Shown here piece by piece: positions 45,093-52,331 of a stretch of 64,000 nucleotides of DNA (its first letter is position 1; every line of letters begins with the position of its first letter). The notes beneath the pieces were generated by a model. It was not told the DNA's origin, ran no database searches, and worked only from the letters and a program-made list of their open reading frames with translations. The position numbers and the translations under genes were made by a program. The stretch is from Lentisphaerota bacterium (lineage in GTDB: Bacteria; Verrucomicrobiota; Lentisphaeria; Victivallales; Victivallaceae), in contig SUWF01000007.1 in NCBI GenBank assembly GCA_015061575.1, positions 1 to 64,000 on the forward strand, written 5' to 3'.

Positions 45093-46178
45093 TCATTTTC
45101 CGTCAACTGAAAACGGCTTTTTAGCTTCCGGATGAGCGGCTAAATAATCACTTATTTCCTTTTCCAAAACCTTGCTCCAGACAAACCAATCGACCCAGTA
45201 GTTAAAGCGATTGCCTTCAACCGACAGCACCGGAGTACCTTCCGCTTTGCTGCCTTTGTAGAGTTTGGATCCATCCGCATTGATGCAGGCAATAGGTTCA
45301 GCACTCGTTGATCCGGCATAAATCAACCCTTTGCTGCCCATGTGCAGCAGCGGTTCACCTTCCACACCGGAACCGGAAATCAATGCGTACCGCACAATAT
45401 TCTGAGCAGTGCAAAGCGGCACAAAAGTTTTGTTTTTCAAATCAAAGAAATGGATTATATACGGTTTTTTTATTTTCTTTTTACCAACAGCGGCAAATTT
45501 ACCCAGACTTACAGCATACCGGGCCGCATTCGTATCATCTTTAAGCGCTTCACCTTCATAGATGAATCCATTGCGAAAGGTGTAAATAACCTTACCATCC
45601 TGCAGATATTTGGTGACAGCCTGCTTATTAAAGGGCAGCGAGAGTATATGTAATTTTACTTCCTTGACCTGAGGTTTCGGTGCAGAAAAGTCCAGGGGCT
45701 TAAATCCCAGATCATCAGCCAGATAATACTGGGCGGCAACAGTCAGCATCAAACCTGTCGGCAAATTACCGTTACGGAAGTTGGCAATACATTTGCTGCC
45801 TTTAAATAAAGCATTGTTTTTACAGACAGCAACGGCGCTGCTGCTGCCGGGCTTGTAAATATTGCCATTGCGGTATTCAAGAATGACTTTCCCCTGTTTG
45901 TTGACCAAACGATCAGGCGTGGAGTTTTTTAACTCCAACAGCCATCCACCCCGAATCGGCATGATCCGCCGGGTGTTTTCGTCATAACGAAAAATCCGGT
46001 TGGTCGTTGAACGGCCTTTACCCACCGTCCAATAAGGTTTATTGTACTCTACGGAAAATTTAACATCCGTACTGCCGTTACCGTTGCAGATTGTTACCAC
46101 CGGCGCTGCACCAAGTACCGTGCAACTCAGCAATATGAACAAGCTGTAAATAATATTCTTCATATTTTCAAATTTCAT
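45093..46178 (-). CDS. Secreted protein of unknown function with YxGS-type beta-repeats
   Basis: A 361-residue protein with signal peptide (hydrophobic to about residue 23, cut near LGA). The body has recurring short units that end in a Tyr/Phe-x-Gly turn: GNIYKPGS, NALFKGSKCIANFRNG, GFIYEGEALKD, GLIYAGSTSAEPIACINADGSKLYKGSKAEGTPVLSVEGNRF. The pattern resembles small beta-hairpin repeat domains, but I do not recognise the family. It follows the 190-residue gene by eight bases, and that product has the same YKG units. A second possible start lies at 46163. The SD is poor, so coupling is likely. Confidence 0.75.
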   Translation of the reverse strand: MKFENMKNIIYSLFILLSCTVLGAAPVVTICNGNGSTDVKFSVEYNKPYWTVGKGRSTTNRIFRYDENTRRIMPIRGGWLLELKNSTPDRLVNKQGKVILEYRNGNIYKPGSSSAVAVCKNNALFKGSKCIANFRNGNLPTGLMLTVAAQYYLADDLGFKPLDFSAPKPQVKEVKLHILSLPFNKQAVTKYLQDGKVIYTFRNGFIYEGEALKDDTNAARYAVSLGKFAAVGKKKIKKPYIIHFFDLKNKTFVPLCTAQNIVRYALISGSGVEGEPLLHMGSKGLIYAGSTSAEPIACINADGSKLYKGSKAEGTPVLSVEGNRFNYWVDWFVWSKVLEKEISDYLAAHPEAKKPFSVDGK

Positions 46179-46186
46179 TAAATTTT

Positions 46187-46759
46187 TTATTTTGCAAATT
46201 CAATTGCCATGAAAAGCAGTCTTGCGCCGTTAAAATTACCTGTCCAGTTAAGTACGCAATCTTTTTCGTCCGTGGAATCGCCACGGTACATCTTGCGATC
46301 TTTGATCGTATAAAGCGCCGTCATGGGAACAACTTTGCTGCCGTCTGACGAAAGATTGTAAGAGGTGATGATCTTTACGCCGCCTTTTTCATTTTTTTCT
46401 ACAAAATCACGGGCGACCACAAAACCCTTATAAATTTTGGCCTCAACAATATCGCCTCGCTTGGTTTTGGTTTCCACAATAGTTGCCAAACAGGAATTTT
46501 TGTCAATAGCAGCACCTTTGTAGATCCGGCCTCCGCTCAAGCGGTATAACGATTTTCCGTAAGGGATATTGGCTTCTTTGCCCACTTCATTGCCAGGATG
46601 ATTGAAAATCATGTTTTTGCAGGCGGCATCGCTATAAAATTTGCGGGATTTGTAGTAGCAAACAACATCTTTTTTAGCGCTGCCCTTATAAATGGAATCT
46701 GCAGCTACCGCTCCCATGATCATACCCATTGCCAGAATGCAAATCATGATTTTTTTCAT
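46187..46759 (-). CDS. Small secreted protein with IYKG repeats
   Basis: A 190-residue protein with signal peptide MKKIMICILAMGMIMGAVAA. The mature part has about four units built round YKG or YRG turns: DSIYKGSAKKDVVCYY, GGRIYKGAAIDKNSCLATI, EAKIYKGFVVARDFV and DRKMYRGDSTDEKDCVLNWTG. Each is followed by a hydrophobic strand, so a beta-propeller- or MORN-like arrangement is possible. No known function. AAGGA lies before the ATG and a consensus promoter lies at 46884-46912. It is the first gene of a two-gene operon with the 361-residue protein. Confidence 0.78.
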   Translation of the reverse strand: MKKIMICILAMGMIMGAVAADSIYKGSAKKDVVCYYKSRKFYSDAACKNMIFNHPGNEVGKEANIPYGKSLYRLSGGRIYKGAAIDKNSCLATIVETKTKRGDIVEAKIYKGFVVARDFVEKNEKGGVKIITSYNLSSDGSKVVPMTALYTIKDRKMYRGDSTDEKDCVLNWTGNFNGARLLFMAIEFAK

Positions 46760-46883
46760 TTTTCCTTCTCCCGTTTTTATAAATTACATTTATTCCGTTT
46801 TACCACGGAAACTCTGTTCAGCCGGAAGATGTTCCACCGTTTCGTATTCAAAAAAACGCCGGATCTCCACCCTGTCCTACCAA

Positions 46884-46912
46884 AAGATAACATACAAAAA
46901 GTATTTTGTCAA
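46884..46912 (-). promoter_or_regulatory. Sigma70 promoter for the YKG-repeat operon
   Basis: On the minus strand TTGACA (46907-46912) and TATCTT (46884-46889) are separated by exactly 17 bases. Confidence 0.6.
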
Positions 46913-47136
46913 GAGTCATAAAGATTTTTTTAGCATATATTTGATAATAATACAGCTTTTTCCGGTATATATCGCTTCATAACTTACTCAGGAGAAGCGT
47001 TCACTCCTCCAAAAGCTTCGCAGGCCAGCTGCCTGGTCTCCGGATAACAGCTGTGCCTGCAAGGCCATACGTTCACGGCTTGCTGCGGCATAGTAAAAAC
47101 GAAGACGGCCCCTGAGTTCTGCATTAAGTTTTGATA

Positions 47137-47178
47137 GCAAAAAAGCTGTTGCAAAACCTGACAGCTTTGCAACAGCCC
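47137..47178 (-). terminator. Terminator of the lpxC-fabZ-leuA-like operon
   Basis: On the minus strand GCTGTTGCAAA, a nine-base loop, then TTTTGCAACAGC and six T, 25 bases after the leuA-like stop. Confidence 0.9.
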
Positions 47179-47203
47179 CATGATAATACTTGCTTAATTA
47201 TGC

Positions 47204-48748
47204 TCAGACCAATACCAGATTGAGCATTTTTTCGGTAGCCTGGATCGCCGCCGCCAGCTGGTCACTGTCTACCCCAACGGTGATCAGCGGACGGTCATTT
47301 TCCCGCTCCCAGGTGATACGGGTTTCCACCAACGCATCGGTTTTACCGCCCGGCGGGATACGCACTTCGTAATCGCTGAGCTTCGGGAAGGTCTTGCCCA
47401 CACCTTTGAGCGCTTTGCGCAGCGCTTTTACAAACGCATCGTAGCCCCCGTCGCCGTTGGCACTGCCGTGGATAAGTTCATTTTCGTACTTCACAGCCAC
47501 GACCGAATGGGGCGTTACGCCGTGACGGGTTTCGATCTGATAATCCACGATCTGCACCTTGCCGGATATGGGCTGATTCAGCACGCTGCCGATCACGAAC
47601 GGCAGATCGGCGGCTGTGACCTGTTTTTTCTTATCGCCCAGACGGATGATTTCAGCCAGCACCCGTTTGCGCTGTTCGTCATCCAATTCAATTCCGATTT
47701 CCTCAAGATTTTTTTCCAGCGAGGCTTTGCCGGAAAGCTTGCCCAAGGCGTAGATGCGGTTGCGGCTGAAACGCTCCGGCAGCAATTTATTGGCGTAAAG
47801 ATCGCCCTTTTTGTCGCCGTCGGCATGAACTCCGCAAGTTTGGGTAAATACGTCAGAACCGATCACCGGCGTGTTCCATGCACAGCGTTTGCCGGAGAGC
47901 GTCTGCACCAGACTGCTGACATAGAGCAGCTGTTTTTCGGCAATCTTGATCTTGCGGTCGGTCATATCCTGCACCGCCACGGTCAGCGTAGGCAGCGGCT
48001 GATTGCCGGTGCGTTCACCCAAGCCGTTGATCGTGGTATGCACCCCGGAAACCCCGGCTTTGATCGCCGCAATGCTGTTGGCCGTTACCATGCCATAATC
48101 GTTATGGCCGTGGAAATCCACCTTCAAATCCGGGAACGCTGCAAAGATCCACTCCATATAGCAGCTGACTTCATCCGGCGTCAGCACGCCCAGCGTGTCC
48201 GGCAGCATTATCCGCTCGACCGGCAAATTCTGCAGCATTTTTATGAAGTTATACACATAACCGAAGTCATCCCGGGTGCCGTTTGACCAGTCTTCCAAAT
48301 AGACATTCACAGTCAATCCCAGCCGGTGCGCAAGTTCAATTTCCTCTGCGACCTTCCGATAGTGTGCTTCCGGTGTGCTGCGCAGCTGGATGCGGCAATG
48401 TTTTTCGGAGCCTTTGGCCAGCAGATTTATTACTTTGCCGCCAACATCACAAACCCAGTTGGCAGATTTTCCGCCATCAATGAAGCCCAGAATCTCCATC
48501 CGCTCCAGCACACCATGTTTTTCCGCCCATTCCAGAATATTGCGCACACCGATGCGTTCACCTTCAGAAACTCTTGCGGAACCGATTTCCACCCGATCAA
48601 CTTTGGCACGCAAGATCAACGCCTTGGCGATCTGGAGTTTCTCAGCGGGGGTAAACGCTACCCCCGGCGTCTGTTCTCCGTCCCGCAAAGTCGTATCCAG
48701 AATCTCAACGTATGCACTTTTGTTTTTTTTCTGTCCGCTTGCGTTCAT
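47204..48748 (-). CDS. Alpha-isopropylmalate synthase-like enzyme (LeuA/CimA family)
   Basis: A 514-residue Claisen-condensing enzyme of the DRE-TIM family. VEILDTTLRDGEQTPGVAF at residues 14-32 carries the catalytic Arg and metal Asp, DFHGHNDYGMVTANSIAAIKAG near 205 the HxH metal site, and GVHTTINGLGERTGNQPL near 230 a conserved glycine motif. Residues about 385-514 match the LeuA allosteric domain. The form with DRVEIGSARVSEGE and FIDGGKSANWV resembles a Bacteroidetes-type variant, so 2-isopropylmalate, citramalate or a related product is possible. It lies 26 bases after the tandem FabZ gene, an unusual partner. Confidence 0.88.
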   Translation of the reverse strand: MNASGQKKNKSAYVEILDTTLRDGEQTPGVAFTPAEKLQIAKALILRAKVDRVEIGSARVSEGERIGVRNILEWAEKHGVLERMEILGFIDGGKSANWVCDVGGKVINLLAKGSEKHCRIQLRSTPEAHYRKVAEEIELAHRLGLTVNVYLEDWSNGTRDDFGYVYNFIKMLQNLPVERIMLPDTLGVLTPDEVSCYMEWIFAAFPDLKVDFHGHNDYGMVTANSIAAIKAGVSGVHTTINGLGERTGNQPLPTLTVAVQDMTDRKIKIAEKQLLYVSSLVQTLSGKRCAWNTPVIGSDVFTQTCGVHADGDKKGDLYANKLLPERFSRNRIYALGKLSGKASLEKNLEEIGIELDDEQRKRVLAEIIRLGDKKKQVTAADLPFVIGSVLNQPISGKVQIVDYQIETRHGVTPHSVVAVKYENELIHGSANGDGGYDAFVKALRKALKGVGKTFPKLSDYEVRIPPGGKTDALVETRITWERENDRPLITVGVDSDQLAAAIQATEKMLNLVLV

Positions 48749-48774
48749 GGTAATGCCCTGATTTTATTGGTTGT

Positions 48775-49704
48775 TTACGCAGGATCGACGATCGCAAACA
48801 TCAGCGAGCTGGTAAAGACCAGTTTGCCGTCCACATAGATCTTGCCGGTGCCTTTGCCGAAAGATTTGCGGGCCGGCGGCAGATCCACATCCACCACCAG
48901 CTGATCGCCGGGATAGACCGGCGCAAAGGATTCAGCATCCATCAAAGCGGCAAATAAGCCCAGCTTGCCGGCATTTTCCGGACGGGCCAGCACACAGGCG
49001 CAGCCCGCCTGAGCCATGATTTCGCACAGAATGCTTTCGGGCATGATCGCATAATCTTCGGCTGCGTGCATAAACATAGCTTCGCCGCCGGTCAGATTTT
49101 TGACCGCCACCGCCTTGGTTTCTTCCATCTTGCTGATACCATCGATCAGCAGGAAGGGGAACCGGTGAGGCATAACGGCAATAACGTCGCCGATTTCCTT
49201 GGCATAGCCGCTAGAGCGGTCATATTCGTTGAAAAGCTGCGGCATGGCCGTGGGGGCACTCTTGGCACGCATTTTGAGCGTAAACTGCGCTTCGCAGGTA
49301 ATGCCGCCGGAGTTGGAAACAGTTCCGGTGATGGAGGCTGCGCCATCTTCAATACCATTGACCGTGATTTCCACCTTGGCCCGGTCGCCGGGGACGTTGG
49401 GATTGCGGAATTTGGCTTTGGAAAGTTTCCACAGATAAACATCGCCCTTGTTTTCGGGATCAAGTTCGCCGCGCACGGCGATTTCGGCCAGCTGCTTCAT
49501 AGCTTCGACCTGCAGCACGCCCGGCATGATCGGGTGTCCCGGGAAGTGTCCCTGGAAAAACGGTTCGTTGATACTGAGATTTTTGACCCCGATCAGGTGG
49601 TTGGGTTCCAGAACCTGAACCCGGTCAAGCATCAAATTGGGGTTGCGGTGCGGCAAAATGGCTTTGATCGCACTCAAATCGAGAATTTGGTTGGCTTGCA
49701 GCAT
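48775..49704 (-). CDS. Tandem FabZ-like hot-dog protein, second half degenerate
   Basis: A 309-residue protein made of two 3-hydroxyacyl-ACP dehydratase domains. Domain 1 (1-150) has the catalytic His53 in [14 protein letters not shown] and Glu67 in VLQVEAMKQ, so it should dehydrate 3-hydroxyacyl-ACP. Domain 2 (about 165-309) aligns through [12 protein letters not shown] and [16 protein letters not shown]. It keeps Glu228 but has Ala214 at the His position and Glu in place of the conserved Gly after Pro, so it is probably inactive. The ATG at 49704 follows AGAGG; an upstream in-frame extension is not supported. It lies 32 bases after lpxC. Confidence 0.9.
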   Translation of the reverse strand: MLQANQILDLSAIKAILPHRNPNLMLDRVQVLEPNHLIGVKNLSINEPFFQGHFPGHPIMPGVLQVEAMKQLAEIAVRGELDPENKGDVYLWKLSKAKFRNPNVPGDRAKVEITVNGIEDGAASITGTVSNSGGITCEAQFTLKMRAKSAPTAMPQLFNEYDRSSGYAKEIGDVIAVMPHRFPFLLIDGISKMEETKAVAVKNLTGGEAMFMHAAEDYAIMPESILCEIMAQAGCACVLARPENAGKLGLFAALMDAESFAPVYPGDQLVVDVDLPPARKSFGKGTGKIYVDGKLVFTSSLMFAIVDPA

Positions 49705-49736
49705 AAAATACCTCTTTCTGTTATGTTTATGTAAAA

Positions 49737-50585
49737 TTACTGCTGTTTGGCTATTTCCTGCATGATCGATGCGGCCAGCTCCGTATTGCGGTGATGACCG
49801 GGCTTGACGGCAATAACGTGACCATTCACCCGGCGCCCGCACAAATACAGATCGCCGATCAAATCCAATATCTTGTGCCGGACGATCTCATTTTCGTAGC
49901 GCAGACCATCTTTGCAGACGATTGCTCCGTCGTGGATGATTTCGGCATTATCCAGACTGCCGCCTTTGCACAAGCCCATGGCAATAAGTGCGCCCAGATC
50001 CCGGTAATCCACAAAGGTGCGGGCGCCGCAAATATCCTGATCAAAACTTCCGGCAGTTACAACTATATCCAAAAACTGCGGATCGATCGGGCAGCCTTTG
50101 AAAGATGTAGTGCAGCTTACACGCAGTTCCGGCTGTTCGTTGGGCAGCAGCACCAGCGAAGTAACTCCGGCATCCACAAAAAGCGCCCGGCTGGGATTAA
50201 AATACTTTGCTTCGGCATCCTGTTCAATGGTTCCGGCGGCTTTGAGTACCTCCCAGAACGGCAGACTGCTGCCATCGGCGATCGGCGGCTCCGGCCCATC
50301 CATTTCGATAACACAGTTATCGATCTGCATGGCGTGCAAAGCAGCCATGATGTGTTCAACGGTGTGCGCTACACAAGCGCCTTCGCCAATGGTAGTACCC
50401 CGCCGGACGTCCACGACTTTGCTGGCCAGGGCAGCGACTTCGGGTTTTCCCGGCAAATCGACCCGCCGGAAAACGATACCGCTGTTGATTTCAGCCGGCA
50501 AAAAACGCAGCGTCGAGCGCACGCCGGTATGCAACGCTATGCCCGAAAAGAGGGCAATTTCACGCAATGTTTGCTGTTTATTCAT
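49737..50585 (-). CDS. lpxC: UDP-3-O-acyl-N-acetylglucosamine deacetylase
   Basis: The committed step of lipid A synthesis: removal of acetyl from UDP-3-O-acyl-GlcNAc. A 282-residue protein with SGIALHTGVRSTLRFLP near 14, the zinc ligand in AHTVEHIMAAL (His78), VRHKILDLIGDLYLCGRR near 237 with the other ligands and GHHRNTELAASI near 264 with the catalytic His. In Bacteroidetes and Chlorobi LpxC is fused to FabZ; here the two are separate but adjacent genes. It marks a Gram-negative with lipopolysaccharide. The start has little SD; overlapping divergent promoters lie upstream. Confidence 0.96.
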   Translation of the reverse strand: MNKQQTLREIALFSGIALHTGVRSTLRFLPAEINSGIVFRRVDLPGKPEVAALASKVVDVRRGTTIGEGACVAHTVEHIMAALHAMQIDNCVIEMDGPEPPIADGSSLPFWEVLKAAGTIEQDAEAKYFNPSRALFVDAGVTSLVLLPNEQPELRVSCTTSFKGCPIDPQFLDIVVTAGSFDQDICGARTFVDYRDLGALIAMGLCKGGSLDNAEIIHDGAIVCKDGLRYENEIVRHKILDLIGDLYLCGRRVNGHVIAVKPGHHRNTELAASIMQEIAKQQ

Positions 50586-50614
50586 AAAAATCCGTAATTA
50601 TATGTGTTTTTTTC

Positions 50615-50642
50615 TTGTAAATATCCAAAATAGTAATATAGT
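50615..50642 (+). promoter_or_regulatory. Promoter candidate for miaA
   Basis: TTGTAA at 50615 and TATAGT at 50637 with 16 bases between, 26 bases before the miaA start. It overlaps the lpxC promoter on the other strand. Confidence 0.45.
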
Positions 50643-50646
50643 TCAA
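50618..50646 (-). promoter_or_regulatory. Promoter candidate for the lpxC operon
   Basis: On the minus strand TTGAAC (50641-50646) and TATTTA (50618-50623) are 17 bases apart. The overlap with the miaA promoter suggests competition for polymerase. Confidence 0.4.
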
Positions 50647-50668
50647 TAAATGGAAATGTAAAGTAAAA

Positions 50669-51637
50669 ATGAGTTTTTTTCCCGAAACAATTGTTGTAAC
50701 CGGGCCGACAGCAACCGGCAAAACCGCTTTGGCTGTCCGTTTGGCGGAAATTTTCAATGGCGAAATCGTCAGTGTTGATTCCCGCCAGGTTTTCCGTCAC
50801 ATGGATGTTGGCTCCGGTAAAGATCTTGCTGAATACGGCAGTGTGCCGTATCATCTGATCGATGTGGCCGATCCCGGCACTCCCTACGATCTGTTTACCT
50901 ATCTTGAGCAGGCCCAGGCTGCAATCAGAAATATTGCCTCCCGGGGGCGACTGCCGATTTTGTGCGGCGGTACGACCATGTATCTGGATGCGCTGCTGCG
51001 GGGATATGCTCTGCAAGGGGCGCCGCCGGATGCAGCGTTGCGGCAGGAGTTGGATCAACTGCCGCTGGCTGAGCTGAATAAAAAATTAGATGAGCTGGCG
51101 CCGGCTGATTTGGCGGAGTTCAAAGACCGCTGCAACCCGCTGCGGGTACGCCGGGCGATAGAAAATGCTTTGAGCTGCGGCCGCTGCGGCTGCGTGAAAA
51201 ACTCCGGCGCCCTGCTGGCCAACAGTCTGATCATTGGTGTATACTTTCCCCGTCCGGAAGTACATAAGCGAGTGGAGATCCGGCTGGATGAGCGGCTGAA
51301 AAATGGCATGATCGAAGAAATCAAAGCTCTGCACGATGTGCATAATGTCAGTTTTGAAGCCCTTGACCGCTACGGTTTGGAATACCGCTACGTTGCCCGT
51401 TATCTGCAAGGTTTGATGGATTATCAGACCATGCGCAACACGCTGCTTTACAGCATACGGAAATTCGTCAAGCGACAGGATATATGGTTCCGGAAAATGG
51501 AGCGGGAAAATATCAATATACATTGGATCCCGCGCGGCGACATAAATGAAGCCGGCGAGCTGGTCAGAAAATTCCTGGCGCATCAGGAACTGCCGCCCAG
51601 CCCCATAAAATTATCTGAAATATTTTACGGCAAGTAA
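50669..51637 (+). CDS. miaA: tRNA dimethylallyltransferase
   Basis: Transfers the dimethylallyl group to adenosine 37 of tRNAs that read U-starting codons. A 322-residue protein with P-loop VVTGPTATGKTALAVRLAE (9-27), the catalytic Asp in IVSVDSRQVFRHMDVGSGK near 35-53, VPYHLIDVADP near 60, LPILCGGTTMYLDALLRG near 97 and the late FVKRQDIWFRKM. Family length is normal. It stands alone on the plus strand, divergent from lpxC. Confidence 0.96.
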   Translation: MSFFPETIVVTGPTATGKTALAVRLAEIFNGEIVSVDSRQVFRHMDVGSGKDLAEYGSVPYHLIDVADPGTPYDLFTYLEQAQAAIRNIASRGRLPILCGGTTMYLDALLRGYALQGAPPDAALRQELDQLPLAELNKKLDELAPADLAEFKDRCNPLRVRRAIENALSCGRCGCVKNSGALLANSLIIGVYFPRPEVHKRVEIRLDERLKNGMIEEIKALHDVHNVSFEALDRYGLEYRYVARYLQGLMDYQTMRNTLLYSIRKFVKRQDIWFRKMERENINIHWIPRGDINEAGELVRKFLAHQELPPSPIKLSEIFYGK

Positions 51638-51692
51638 AAAGATTCAACTATTTTGAAACGTTAATTTTCTGAAAAATACAGGAGTGAAAATC

Positions 51693-52244
51693 ATGTTTTG
51701 TTACCCGACTGCAGAAAATTCCGTCTGCGTGATCGTTGACATCCAAGCCCGGCTGCTGCCGGCAATGAATGATTCTGAACAAGTGCTGAACCGCACCCAG
51801 ATGTTGCTCAAAGGCTTGAAAGAGCTGCAAGTACCTGTGGTCGTCACCGAACAGTATCCGCAAGGACTCGGCAACACCGTTCCGGAACTGACCGAACTTT
51901 TGGATGAGCAGACAGCTGTGATCGCCAAAACCAGTTTCTCCTGCTTTGGTGAACCGGCTTTTGCCGAACTTATGGATGTGGAAAAACGCCCGGTCATGAT
52001 CATTGCCGGGATCGAATCGCATGTGTGTGTGGCGCAAACTGCGCTGGATGCCTTGAACCGCGGCTTCAAAGTGTTTATCGTCAGCGATGCCGTCAGTTCC
52101 CGCAAGCAAGCTGATTTGGCTGCTGTTCTGCCGCAGCTGCGCCATGCCGGCTGCTGCGTGGCCAGCGCCGAAGCCATATTATTTATGTTGTTGCGCACGG
52201 CCAAAAACCCGGCCTTCAAAGCAATCAGCAAACTCGTCCGCTGA
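51693..52244 (+). CDS. Isochorismatase-family hydrolase
   Basis: A 183-residue cysteine hydrolase. The catalytic triad is visible: Asp in CVIVDIQARLLPAM near 16, Lys in VIAKTSFSCFGEP near 80 and Cys in IAGIESHVCVAQTALDAL near 112. The short form resembles YcaC-type proteins of unclear substrate. I chose the ATG at 51693, eight bases after AGGAG, instead of an in-frame GTG inside that SD. It is 55 bases from miaA and ends before a bidirectional terminator. Confidence 0.9.
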   Translation: MFCYPTAENSVCVIVDIQARLLPAMNDSEQVLNRTQMLLKGLKELQVPVVVTEQYPQGLGNTVPELTELLDEQTAVIAKTSFSCFGEPAFAELMDVEKRPVMIIAGIESHVCVAQTALDALNRGFKVFIVSDAVSSRKQADLAAVLPQLRHAGCCVASAEAILFMLLRTAKNPAFKAISKLVR

Positions 52245-52259
52245 AAAATTTTTCCGATA

Positions 52260-52312
52260 AAAAACGGAGCCGCTGTCACGTTTTTTTGTGCCTGACAGCG
52301 GCTCCTTATTTA
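52260..52312. terminator. Bidirectional terminator
   Basis: A perfect 13-bp stem GGAGCCGCTGTCA / TGACAGCGGCTCC (52266-52278, 52293-52305), with A-rich and T-rich flanks serving the convergent genes on both sides. Confidence 0.92.
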
Positions 52313-52331
52313 TTCAGTTTGAGCAACTCTA

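Larger units (their letters stand above)
46760..47203. other. Intergenic region: promoter, repeat-like stretch, terminator
   Basis: The right third holds the terminator of the leuA-like gene (47137-47178). The left part holds the promoter of the YKG operon (46884-46912). 46985-47136 is GC-rich and unlike the surrounding AT-rich DNA; one short minus-strand open frame spans it without start or SD support. It may be an interspersed repeat, but no second copy was found in this window. Confidence 0.4.

Noticed and set aside
46984-47181. A 65-codon minus-strand frame in the GC-rich stretch
   Set aside because: It runs through the terminator of the leuA-like gene and has no SD; the stretch is more likely a repeat than a gene.
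49705-49842. N-terminal extension of the tandem FabZ protein
   Set aside because: The extension lies over the lpxC 3' end and the intergenic gap; the ATG at 49704 has a proper SD and begins the conserved domain.
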